This document shows positions 32,592 through 41,480 of a stretch of DNA of 64,000 nt, piece by piece. Below the pieces are notes generated by a model, which had not been told where the DNA came from, searched no databases, and saw nothing but the letters and a program-made list of their open reading frames with translations. This DNA comes from a bacterium (GTDB taxonomy: Bacteria > Verrucomicrobiota > Verrucomicrobiia > Chthoniobacterales > UBA6821). The position numbers and the translations under genes were made by a program. Where the stretch lies: contig JAJZSL010000006.1 in the NCBI GenBank assembly GCA_021849805.1, forward strand, positions 1-64,000. Reading direction: 5' to 3'. Numbering within the stretch: position 1 is the stretch's first letter; each line of letters opens with the position of its first letter.

Positions 32592-34031
32592 ATGAATCCA
32601 CTATTTCTCGAATTAGCTCTTGTCCTTCTCGGTATTACTTTACTCATGATAGAGGCTTTTTCCCCAAAGATTCCTAAAAAAAAGCTTGCTTTCATTGCTC
32701 TTATTGGACTGGCTATTGTTTTTTCCCTAACTTGGATTCCTCTTCAACCTCTTTCTGCAGAGAGCGCTCGTTTTTACACAACAGATACAATAGCACTTTT
32801 CTTTAAGCGTTTCATGCTTGTGACGACAATGATGACACTGCTTATGTCGCTAGACTATATCCCTGTTCTTGAGCGAGGGATTCCCAGTGAAAAACCGGAG
32901 TCAGGAATTGGTGAGTTTTTTATTCTGCCTATTTTTGCTTGTGCAAGTCTCATGTGGCTTGTTTCAGCCACTAGTTTTATCATGCTTTTTGTTTCCCTAG
33001 AGTGCATGACTGTGGTGCTCTATGTGACTATTTCCTATTTACGCAAAGATCCTAGAGCACTTGAAGCAGGAACAAAATATCTTATCCTCAGTGCTCTAAC
33101 CACAGGATTTCTTGTCTATGGTATTAGCTGGATTTTTGGAGTTACAGGAACAATGAGTATTACTCATCTTGCAGCAGCAATAAAATTACTTCCTACCACA
33201 TCCCTCGTGTCACTCTTCTTTGGTATTGGACTCATTCTTGTTGCATTCTGTTTTAAAATTGCAGCTTTCCCTTTTCAATTTTGGCTGCCTGACGTTTATC
33301 AAGGAGCTCCAACACCTATTACAGCTTTTCTTTCTATTGCTTCCAAAGCTGCTGGTTTTGTTGTGTTGATACGCTTTCTAGAACAACTTTATCTTCTTCC
33401 ATTTCTTAATAAGAAAATCTTTGCACTCATAACACTACTGGCAATGCTCACTCTTCTTTTCGGAAATTTTGCAGCGATGGCACAAACAAATATGAAACGC
33501 TTGCTTGCTTACTCTAGCATTGCTCATACAGGTTACTTACTCATGGCAGTGGCAAGCCTTGGAATTTCTTTAGCACTTCCTGCTCTGGGATTTTATTTTG
33601 TTGCTTATCTTATCATGACAGCACTGGCTTTTATCGTGCTTATCATTGTGACAGAAACTTCTGGTGGGGATGACATTTATCGATTCCAAGGTCTCTATCA
33701 ACGTTCTCCGCTCTTAGCAGCTGCTATGACAATAGCAATGGCTTCTTTGGCAGGACTTCCTCTTACAGCTGGATTTTTTGGAAAGTTTTTTATTTTCCAA
33801 GTAACCTTACAACAGGGGCATTATGGGTTACTTGGCGTTGGTACCCTCTCAGTAATAGCTGGTATTTATTATTATTTGAAAGTCCTTAGAGCTATTTACT
33901 GGCAGCAACCAGCTCCAGAAGCCCTACCCATCGTCCTTTCAACACGAACTACATTTCTTATTTCAACATTGATAGGTCTTATTTTAATCTTAGGGATTGA
34001 TCCAGCGCCTATTTTAATGTCACTTAGGTAG
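32592..34031 (+). CDS. nuoN: NADH-quinone oxidoreductase subunit N
   Basis: A 479-residue antiporter-like subunit that closes the membrane-arm block. Motifs: FVSLECMTVVLYV, KIAAFPFQFWLPDVYQGAPTPITAFLSIASKAAGF, and MKRLLAYSSIAHTGYLLMA. The 148-bp gap before it holds only a 21-codon frame and an imperfect AACTG/GGTT inverted repeat. Its stop is 4 bp before the GTG of the Mg2+ ATPase gene. Confidence 0.97.
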   Translation: MNPLFLELALVLLGITLLMIEAFSPKIPKKKLAFIALIGLAIVFSLTWIPLQPLSAESARFYTTDTIALFFKRFMLVTTMMTLLMSLDYIPVLERGIPSEKPESGIGEFFILPIFACASLMWLVSATSFIMLFVSLECMTVVLYVTISYLRKDPRALEAGTKYLILSALTTGFLVYGISWIFGVTGTMSITHLAAAIKLLPTTSLVSLFFGIGLILVAFCFKIAAFPFQFWLPDVYQGAPTPITAFLSIASKAAGFVVLIRFLEQLYLLPFLNKKIFALITLLAMLTLLFGNFAAMAQTNMKRLLAYSSIAHTGYLLMAVASLGISLALPALGFYFVAYLIMTALAFIVLIIVTETSGGDDIYRFQGLYQRSPLLAAAMTIAMASLAGLPLTAGFFGKFFIFQVTLQQGHYGLLGVGTLSVIAGIYYYLKVLRAIYWQQPAPEALPIVLSTRTTFLISTLIGLILILGIDPAPILMSLR

Positions 34032-34035
34032 GTTC

Positions 34036-36717
34036 GTGAATATTCCATTTTTACGAGAAAAGTTTTTTCCTTCGATCTTTTTTCTCAAGTCTCACAGTAC
34101 TAGTAGTAACACTCGTTCTGAACATGAGAAAAAGTTCATTGATCTCTGCTCCTCTCCTCTAGAAAAAGTTCTCAAGGAACTCCATTCCTCAGAACAAGGC
34201 CTTACTAATGAACAAGCCGATGCGCTATTACGTGAATATGGTTCTAATGACTTAGGAAAGAAAACACAACAAGGCTTCTTCAGGGAGATTCTAGCTCGCT
34301 CTAAGAACCCTCTTGTTATTCAGTTGATTGTGATTTGTATTGTCTCTCTGCTCATGAGTGACCTTCCTTCAGCAATCATTGTTGGTTGTATGGTTATCTT
34401 GAGTATTGGATTTGCTTACTTCCAAGAGTACCGCACCAATCGAGCTGTAGAGAAACTACGTGCCATGGTACAAACAAACTGTCATGTGATTCGCCAGGGT
34501 CAAGAAATAGAAATTTCCATGACTGATATTGTTCCTGGAGATCTTATTGCTCTGCAAGCTGGCTCACTTATTGCAGCAGATATGCGACTTCTTTCAGCAA
34601 AAGATTTTTTTGTCAGTCAGTCTTCTCTGACTGGTGAGTCAATGCCAGTAGAAAAAACCGCACTTCCTAATCATTCTTCTCCTGGTATAGAGAAATCTGC
34701 TCTCGAGCTCTGTAATGCTATTTTTCAAGGATGTAATGTCATTAGTGGCAGTGCTAGAGCTCTCGTGATTAATACTGGAGTGCGGACTTATTTTGGAGCG
34801 ATGAGTCAAAAACTTGCCAGCAGTACTCCCGTACTGACCAGCTTTGATCGGGGAATAGCTGGGTTTACTTGGTTAATGATTCGCTTTATGGTTGTGATGG
34901 TCAGTCTCGTTTTCTTGATTATTGGTTTGAGAAATCATCATTGGCCAGAAGCTCTGCTCTTTGGTTTATCTGTAGCTGTAGGTCTTACTCCCGAAATGCT
35001 TCCGATGATTGTGGCTGTCAACCTCGCCAAAGGAGCCATGGCTATGTCCAAGAAAAAAGTCATTGTCAAACGACTCAATGCCATTCAGAACTTTGGAGCT
35101 ATCAATATCCTCTGTACTGATAAAACAGGAACACTCACTCAAGATCGTGTGATTTTAGAGAAAAGCGTTGATGTGACTAATCGCGATAGTGACGATGTAC
35201 TGCGCTATGCCTATATGAATAGCTATTATCAAACTGGCATGCGTAGTTTACTCGATGCCTCGGTTCTTTCGCATACTGATTTGGACGTCGATCGTGATTG
35301 CAGAAAAGTAGATGAAATTCCTTTTGATTTTCAGCGTAAACGGATGTCTGTTGTCGTCGATTATGAAGGAGATCATGTCTTGGTTTGTAAAGGATCCGTA
35401 GAAGATATTTATAGGGTGTGCACTCAATACCAAGTTGATGATGAAGTTTACATGATGATTGATCTGATCAAAAACGACTTACTCGAAGAATATGAAAAAC
35501 TAAGTCGTGATGGTTATCGTGTTCTTGGTATTGCTTACCGAGAGTTCTCTCAAGATAAGACAACTTTTTCCATTGCTGATGAAAGTGAACTAACACTTCT
35601 TGGTTATATTGCTTTTCTTGATCCTCCAAAAGAATCAGCTCACAAAGCCATTGCATCGCTCCGATCATACGGTGTCACCACGAAGATTCTTACTGGCGAT
35701 AATGCTATTGTAACTCGCAAAATCTGCAAAGATGTAGGTATTGAAGTCGATGAGGTCATCACGGGAGATCAACTTCTCTCGCTTACTGAAGAGCAATTAG
35801 GAACTCTTAGCGAAGAAAAAAATGTTTTTGCACGACTCTCTCCCTCTCAGAAAGAACAAATCATTCTTGCTCTCCAAAAACGAGGACATGTTATCGGCTA
35901 CCTGGGTGATGGAATTAATGATGCTCTCTCCATGCGTGCAGCAGATGTCGGCATTTCAGTTGATACAGCCCAGGATATTGCTAAGGAATCAGCAGATATC
36001 ATCCTACTAGAAAAAAGCCTCATGGTTCTCGAAGATGGTATTTTAGAAGGACGGAAGGTTTTTGGAAACATTCTAAAATATATTCGCATGGGAGCTAGCT
36101 CCAATTTTGGAAACATGTTTAGCATGGTTGGAAGTGCTTGTTTTCTGCCCTTTCTCCCCATGGCTCCTATTCAAGTTCTCGTCAACAACTTGCTCTATGA
36201 CACCTCCCAAATTGGTATTCCCTCTGATCATGTCGATGCCGAATATCTTCTAAAACCACGTAAGTGGAACATTGGTAATATTGGTCGCTATATGCTCTGC
36301 ATTGGACCATTGAGTTCTATTTTTGATTATACGACTTTTTTTCTCATGCTCTACTTCTTTCATTGTCATCTCTTCAAGGATCCTCAAACCACACCTGCTA
36401 TGAAAGAGTATTACGAAAAACTTTTCCACACAGGATGGTTTGTTGAATCAATTTTAACGCAGACCCTCATTGTGCATATTATTCGCACGGCTAGAGTCCC
36501 GTTTTTTCAAAGTATTGCTAGCCCCTTTCTTCTCATGATGACGTCATTGACGATGATCCTTGGTGCTATCATTCCTTATAGTTCTCTAGGGGCTTATTTT
36601 CAGATGGTTCCACTACCTCCGATTTATTGGGTTTGGATTGCTGGCTTTCTTCTTTGCTATGCAACGATGACACACAAAGTGAATGTTTGGTGTCTCAAGC
36701 GCTTTGGTATTAACTGA
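34036..36717 (+). CDS. mgtA: Mg2+-importing P-type ATPase (MgtA/MgtB type)
   Basis: P3B-type ATPases import Mg2+. The 893-residue product starts at GTG 34036, has an N-terminal cytoplasmic segment, the actuator motif SLTGESMPVEK, the phosphorylation motif LCTDKTGTLT with Asp362, KGSVEDI and GDGINDALSMRAADVGISVD of the ATP-binding and hinge regions, and ten predicted helices including the C-terminal six (VNNLLYDTSQ, typical of MgtA). It starts 4 bp after nuoN and is very likely co-transcribed with the complex I block, an arrangement I do not know as standard. Confidence 0.93.
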   Translation: MNIPFLREKFFPSIFFLKSHSTSSNTRSEHEKKFIDLCSSPLEKVLKELHSSEQGLTNEQADALLREYGSNDLGKKTQQGFFREILARSKNPLVIQLIVICIVSLLMSDLPSAIIVGCMVILSIGFAYFQEYRTNRAVEKLRAMVQTNCHVIRQGQEIEISMTDIVPGDLIALQAGSLIAADMRLLSAKDFFVSQSSLTGESMPVEKTALPNHSSPGIEKSALELCNAIFQGCNVISGSARALVINTGVRTYFGAMSQKLASSTPVLTSFDRGIAGFTWLMIRFMVVMVSLVFLIIGLRNHHWPEALLFGLSVAVGLTPEMLPMIVAVNLAKGAMAMSKKKVIVKRLNAIQNFGAINILCTDKTGTLTQDRVILEKSVDVTNRDSDDVLRYAYMNSYYQTGMRSLLDASVLSHTDLDVDRDCRKVDEIPFDFQRKRMSVVVDYEGDHVLVCKGSVEDIYRVCTQYQVDDEVYMMIDLIKNDLLEEYEKLSRDGYRVLGIAYREFSQDKTTFSIADESELTLLGYIAFLDPPKESAHKAIASLRSYGVTTKILTGDNAIVTRKICKDVGIEVDEVITGDQLLSLTEEQLGTLSEEKNVFARLSPSQKEQIILALQKRGHVIGYLGDGINDALSMRAADVGISVDTAQDIAKESADIILLEKSLMVLEDGILEGRKVFGNILKYIRMGASSNFGNMFSMVGSACFLPFLPMAPIQVLVNNLLYDTSQIGIPSDHVDAEYLLKPRKWNIGNIGRYMLCIGPLSSIFDYTTFFLMLYFFHCHLFKDPQTTPAMKEYYEKLFHTGWFVESILTQTLIVHIIRTARVPFFQSIASPFLLMMTSLTMILGAIIPYSSLGAYFQMVPLPPIYWVWIAGFLLCYATMTHKVNVWCLKRFGIN

Positions 36718-36783
36718 TAGAAATGCAGATTCTCTTCAAAAAAGCTGCTAGTCATTCTTCTGCTCCGTTATTCATCAATTTCC

Positions 36784-38325
36784 ATGAAAACCTATTTCAT
36801 TACTACTGCTATTGATTATACCAATGCACCACCACACATCGGCCATGCCTATGAGAAGGTTCTAGCTGATGTTCTAGCTCGCTATCAACGTCTACGTGGG
36901 AGGGAGGTCTTCTTCCTCACTGGAGTTGATCAGCATGGCCAAAAAGTACAGCAAGCAGCAGAGAAGCAAGGAATCTCACCGACAGCATTTACAGAGGAGC
37001 TTTCTAAAGAATTTCTAGAACTCTGGAAAAAACTCTCCATTTCCTATGATGCTTGGGCTTCCACAACGAAGAGAAAACATACGATTATTGTTGGAAAAAT
37101 TTTGGAAAAACTTTTTCAAGAAGGTTGGCTCTATAAATCTGCTTACCAAGGTTACTACAGTGTGCGACAAGAACAATTTCTCACTGATAAAGAACGCAAT
37201 GAAGCTGGAGAATTTGGACCAGAGTGGGGCGAGGTTCTTTTTTTAGAGGAAGAGAATTGGTATTTCCGTCTTGCTCGATGTCAGCCATGGCTAACTTCTT
37301 TTCTAGAGAAACATCCCGATTTTCTCACTCCAGCTTTTCGTCAAAAAGAACTTAAAAATGCCATTGAGAAAATGAGTTCGGATCTCTGCATTTCACGCCC
37401 AAAGAGTCGTCTTAGCTGGGGTATTGATATTCCATTTGATCCTTCTTTTGTTGTTTACGTTTGGTTTGATGCCCTCATTAACTATCTTAGCTTTGCAGAG
37501 TATTTCAACGAGGAGGAAGAACTCTCTTTTTCTCAACGCTGGCCATGTGACACTCACGTCATTGGAAAGGACATTCTCATTCCAGCTCATGGAATTTACT
37601 GGCCCTGCATGCTTCACGCCATGGGATTTTCCGATGAGCAGATGCCACGCTTACTAGTCCATGGTCACTGGACATTACATGGAGAAAAAATCAGCAAGAG
37701 CACTGGCAATGTTCTTGACCTCATGGACCTTGTTAATCGTTATGGTGTTTCAGCATTACGCTACTATCTCATGCGTGAAGCCATTGTCGGACGTGATGCT
37801 GATTTTAGTGAAGAGCGTCTTCTCCTACGCTATCACACAGATCTTAGTAATGGGCTAGGAAATCTTCTCAATCGCACTTTGGGAATGGTAGTGCGCTACC
37901 GTCCTGAAGGACTATCTGCTCTTCCTTTGTCCAAAGAGTGTAACAAGCTTCTTGAAGACCATGAAGAGCTGCTCGAGCGCTATTGTCAAGAAATGGAATT
38001 GTCAAATATCCATGCTTCTTTGGAAATCATGATGCAAATTGTTACTTCAACGAATGTTTTTATCGATCAGACTGCTCCCTGGAAAATCGCTAAAGATAGG
38101 ACTCAATCTGATCGTCTTTCCTCTATTTTATGGACTCTTCTACAATCAACACGCCTTACAGCCACTCTTCTTCTTCCAGTGGTTCCTGCAGCAGAGAAAA
38201 TTTTCAAGCAGTTAGCACTCCAGCCAGTAGCACTCGGTGGTGAGAAAGAACTTTTTAAATTTCCCGCGCACTATAGAGCAAGCGAAGGAGAGCCTGTTTT
38301 CCCACGACTGATTCCCAATAGCTAA
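36784..38325 (+). CDS. metG: Methionyl-tRNA synthetase (short form)
   Basis: The enzyme charges tRNA-Met. The 513-residue protein has HIGH (PHIGHAY, residues 18-21) and the KMSKS variant KISKS (302-306), plus the class Ia connective domain. The zinc-knuckle cysteines of many MetG proteins are missing (YYSVRQEQFLTDKERN in the equivalent place), and the C-terminal tRNA-binding/dimerisation domain is absent, so it is the compact, zinc-free type. The anticodon-binding helical domain with QTAPWKIAKD is present. Confidence 0.95.
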   Translation: MKTYFITTAIDYTNAPPHIGHAYEKVLADVLARYQRLRGREVFFLTGVDQHGQKVQQAAEKQGISPTAFTEELSKEFLELWKKLSISYDAWASTTKRKHTIIVGKILEKLFQEGWLYKSAYQGYYSVRQEQFLTDKERNEAGEFGPEWGEVLFLEEENWYFRLARCQPWLTSFLEKHPDFLTPAFRQKELKNAIEKMSSDLCISRPKSRLSWGIDIPFDPSFVVYVWFDALINYLSFAEYFNEEEELSFSQRWPCDTHVIGKDILIPAHGIYWPCMLHAMGFSDEQMPRLLVHGHWTLHGEKISKSTGNVLDLMDLVNRYGVSALRYYLMREAIVGRDADFSEERLLLRYHTDLSNGLGNLLNRTLGMVVRYRPEGLSALPLSKECNKLLEDHEELLERYCQEMELSNIHASLEIMMQIVTSTNVFIDQTAPWKIAKDRTQSDRLSSILWTLLQSTRLTATLLLPVVPAAEKIFKQLALQPVALGGEKELFKFPAHYRASEGEPVFPRLIPNS

Positions 38326-38336
38326 GAAAAACTGCT

Positions 38337-39335
38337 GTGAGTCATTTTAAGCGCTTCCGCTACTACAGCGAATACATTACTCTCCGTTTACTTGCTTGGA
38401 TCATTCAATGCCTTCCATGGCCATGGTTGCGTCCTCTTGGAAGATTCCTCGGTTCCCTTTTCTTTCACTTTGATCATCATCGCCAAGCAGTAGCTCTTGC
38501 TAATTTAGAAGCTGCTTTTGGTGAGAAATATGACCCGAAAACTCGCTTGCAAATTACCCAGAAATCTTACGGAATTTTTGCAACAACGATGTTGGAACTA
38601 CTCTGGTCTCCTCGTTTGACTCCAACGATTATGGATGAGATTGCCACCATCGATGTTCTCGATCCAAGAAGCTCCCCCAACAATGAAAACATCTCTGCTA
38701 TTTATTGCTGTTTACATGCAGCAAATTTCGAGTGGACAGGCCAAATAGCAGCACGCTATACAAAAAAATTTCCCGTTATTGCTCAAAAATTTAAAAACCC
38801 TTTTCTTGGCCATCTTTTTAATACTTGGCGCTCTAGCTTAGGACAAGAGGTTATTGCTCAAGAGCAAGCTATGCTCAAGTTATTTCGTTATCTAAGAAAA
38901 GGAGGAAAATTTGGGATTCTCATTGATCTTAACCTCAAACCAAACGAAGGCCCAATTCTTGTTCGTACTTTTGATCGCTTGATCATTCCGCTCACTCCAC
39001 TTCCTGCCGAACTAGCACTTCGAACGGGAGCACTTCTGGTTCCTGTAGAGTGTTTAATTCGAACTCAAGGAGGCTATCACCTTCGATTTCTTCCACCCAT
39101 TCCAATCACTGGAAAAAGCAATGTTGCCTCTCTTACACAAGCTCTCTGGAGTTCTCTGGAAGCAGGGATTCAAGCACATCCAGAATATTGGCTCTGGTCT
39201 TACAAACATTGGCGCTATCGACCATCGTATGAAAAAACAGACCATTATCCTTTTTATGCCAACTATTATGAACCTTTCGATCAACTTTTCTTAGAACAAC
39301 AAAAAAAATATTGTGATAGCTCTCCCTATCTTTGA
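38337..39335 (+). CDS. LpxL/HtrB-type lipid A acyltransferase
   Basis: This family adds secondary acyl chains to Kdo2-lipid A at the inner membrane. The 332-residue product starts at GTG 38337, 11 bp after metG, has an N-terminal hydrophobic segment (~15-30) and the catalytic HX4E motif at His127-Glu132 (HAANFE), followed by IAQKFKNPFL, GILIDLN and the WSYKHWRYRP C-terminal block. Whether it is LpxL, LpxM or LpxP type cannot be told from sequence reading. Confidence 0.87.
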   Translation: MSHFKRFRYYSEYITLRLLAWIIQCLPWPWLRPLGRFLGSLFFHFDHHRQAVALANLEAAFGEKYDPKTRLQITQKSYGIFATTMLELLWSPRLTPTIMDEIATIDVLDPRSSPNNENISAIYCCLHAANFEWTGQIAARYTKKFPVIAQKFKNPFLGHLFNTWRSSLGQEVIAQEQAMLKLFRYLRKGGKFGILIDLNLKPNEGPILVRTFDRLIIPLTPLPAELALRTGALLVPVECLIRTQGGYHLRFLPPIPITGKSNVASLTQALWSSLEAGIQAHPEYWLWSYKHWRYRPSYEKTDHYPFYANYYEPFDQLFLEQQKKYCDSSPYL

Positions 39336-39362
39336 GAATCTATTTTTAACTATAGCATTCTT

Positions 39363-39548
39363 ATGAAAATATCTACTTCTACTGCTTGCATTCTACTCCT
39401 AGGATTTTTACTTACAATGGTTGGTTGTAATACTATTCGTGGTGTTGGTGAGGATATTAGTGGTTCTGCTAATTTTGTTGAAAGAAAAATGACTGGCAGC
39501 GACTCCGATCTCTCCACTAATCCTCCTCAGTGGCCTAAACAGCAGTAA
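39363..39548 (+). CDS. Entericidin-like small lipoprotein
   Basis: The 61-residue product has a lipoprotein signal ending LLTMVGC (Cys22) and then NTIRGVGEDI, the signature of the entericidin EcnA/EcnB family. In E. coli EcnB promotes lysis and EcnA counters it; most single homologues elsewhere have no tested role. It lies 27 bp after the acyltransferase and 41 bp before the next membrane protein, so it is probably part of their transcript. Confidence 0.85.
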   Translation: MKISTSTACILLLGFLLTMVGCNTIRGVGEDISGSANFVERKMTGSDSDLSTNPPQWPKQQ

Positions 39549-39589
39549 CTCTTTTCTGTTACTGCTTCGTTAAGCTGGAGTATGAGAAG

Positions 39590-41311
39590 ATGGCTTGCTC
39601 TTTTTTTGAAAATTTTTCCCCTAAGAGAACTAATGTTTTAGAATCTTTTTTTTCTTCTAGGGGCTTTAATAAATACTTTCCTTGGGTTCTTCTTATTCTT
39701 GGAGCTTTGATTCGTCTCTGGGCTTTAGATCTCAAACCACCTCATTTTGATGAAGGTATTAATGGATGGTTTGCTGATGTGGTCCAAGAGCAGGGATTCT
39801 ATGCTTACGATCCAACCAACTATCATGGACCACTTTTTTTCTATCTTCTTTTTTTAGTTCAACATTTTTTTGGAAGAAACCTTTGGGCTCTACGGATGCC
39901 CTCCCTGCTAGCAAGTATCATGATGGTTTGGTTGGCACTTCGATTTGAATCTTTTTTGGGTAGGAACGCAGCTCGTTGGGGTGCTCTAGCACTTGCACTC
40001 TCTCCAGCTATGGTATTTTATGGTCGATATGCTATCCATGAATCTTGGGTAGCCATGTCCTTGATGATTCTCTTGCTCGGTCTTCTGGGATTAGGTTCTC
40101 ATGGCGATCGTCGCTCCCTCCTCCTCTCTTTACTAGGAGTAACATTACTCCTCCTTCTCAAAGAGACGCTAGTCATTCATTTGCTCTCCTTAATGATCAC
40201 AACAGTGCTGCTACTGCTAGGCTCCTGGTGGTATCGTTCAAAAAAGTCTTCTGCTCTTAACAAAAAGCTCATCGTGGAGAAAGAACCATTTTTTTCTCCT
40301 CTTATTACTCAACAACAATGGACTTACTGGGATCTTGGAGTGGGTGCTCTTATTTCGTTGCTTCTTCTCTTCCTATTCTATTCTGGAGGTTTTCTCTACC
40401 TTCGTGGTTTCTTGAATCTTTGCTACGCCCTCCCTGCTTGGATCCATACTGGAATTCACGTTGGAGGACATACAAAATTATCTTATCAACTAGGACCTCT
40501 TAATTACTATTGGCTCGCTTTGATGCTACGCTACGAGCTCCCTGCTCTCTTAGGCTTTGGGTATGCTCTCTGGCTTACTCTTAACTATCATGTCAAACTC
40601 TTCTCTCCTGATGGTACTGCTACTTATTATTCAGAAAATAATTTTTCTTCTTTCCACAACTATTTGTCGCTCTATGCCCTAGGAACTTTTGCTGGGTATT
40701 CACTTATTCCTTATAAAACCCCTTGGTGTATTATTTCTATCATTTGGCCATTGACACTTCTTTTTGGAGTTTTTTTAGAAAAAATACGTCCTATTACTTG
40801 GAGATTTATTCTTGGTTTTTTAGTATTAGGAATTTCTTTCTTTCTCTGTTTGCGTCTGAATTTTTGGCATTACGTCGATTTTTCAGAACCTTACGTCTAT
40901 GTACAGACTTCTCCTGAAATAAAACTACTAACAGAACCTTTGCTTCTCCTGGCAAAGAAAAATCCACGCTACTTTCAATTAAGAGGACAAATTCTTCTAG
41001 AAAGTTATTTTCCACTACCATGGATTCTGCACGACTTCAAATCATTCGGTTATTATTCTAAAAGTAATATGCCAAAAGAATATGATGCCGATATCATTGT
41101 TGTAGAGCTCTCTAGGAGTGCAGCTATTGAAAAACAACTGCAAGGATATTACTATCGGAGAGAATTTCAATTACGTGATTCTATGGAGAAATGCGTCGTT
41201 TTTTTCAAGAAAAAAACTTTCGAAGATTTTTTTGACCACCAAAACCTACCGACTCCTAACGCTGATTCTATCAACCAGAGAAAGTCAAGAGCAGAACATT
41301 TTATTTTTTAG
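39590..41311 (+). CDS. GT-C membrane protein of the Agl23 / TIGR03663 type
   Basis: The 573-residue protein has about 11-12 membrane segments and the TIGR03663 wording near the N-terminus: LKPPHFDEGINGWFADV, YHGPLFFYLL, RMPSLLASIMMVWLA and YGRYAIHESWV. The acidic FDEG in the first loop is the GT-C-like catalytic position. The family is described as flippase-associated (Agl23) or PMT-like and is linked to lipid-carried glycans; the actual reaction is unknown. The stop codon lies 3 bp before the MITE at 41315. Confidence 0.8.
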   Translation: MACSFFENFSPKRTNVLESFFSSRGFNKYFPWVLLILGALIRLWALDLKPPHFDEGINGWFADVVQEQGFYAYDPTNYHGPLFFYLLFLVQHFFGRNLWALRMPSLLASIMMVWLALRFESFLGRNAARWGALALALSPAMVFYGRYAIHESWVAMSLMILLLGLLGLGSHGDRRSLLLSLLGVTLLLLLKETLVIHLLSLMITTVLLLLGSWWYRSKKSSALNKKLIVEKEPFFSPLITQQQWTYWDLGVGALISLLLLFLFYSGGFLYLRGFLNLCYALPAWIHTGIHVGGHTKLSYQLGPLNYYWLALMLRYELPALLGFGYALWLTLNYHVKLFSPDGTATYYSENNFSSFHNYLSLYALGTFAGYSLIPYKTPWCIISIIWPLTLLFGVFLEKIRPITWRFILGFLVLGISFFLCLRLNFWHYVDFSEPYVYVQTSPEIKLLTEPLLLLAKKNPRYFQLRGQILLESYFPLPWILHDFKSFGYYSKSNMPKEYDADIIVVELSRSAAIEKQLQGYYYRREFQLRDSMEKCVVFFKKKTFEDFFDHQNLPTPNADSINQRKSRAEHFIF

Positions 41312-41314
41312 TGT

Positions 41315-41480
41315 TATGGTCAAATTACTTAGAAATGACAGGAAATTGACTTGATCTTATTTAAAAAATGTAGCGTTCTCATCCCATCATCTTATCGTTG
41401 AGATAGCGCGCGGTCTTCGGCCTTGCCTTTTTCAAAAATCTCTGCACTCTCTCCTGTACTTTCTAAGTAATTTGACTCTA
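41315..41480 (-). mobile_element. 166-bp MITE with TA ends, copy B
   Basis: It is the same length as copy A (11837-12002) and closely similar in reverse orientation; shared inner blocks include GGCAAGGCCGAAGAC and GGGATGAGAACGCT. Terminal inverted repeats are TATGGTCAAATTACTTAGAA (left) and the complement of TTTCTAAGTAATTTGACTCTA (right). It fills the space between two convergent genes and its right end contributes the last three bases, the stop codon, of rfbD. Confidence 0.88.
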
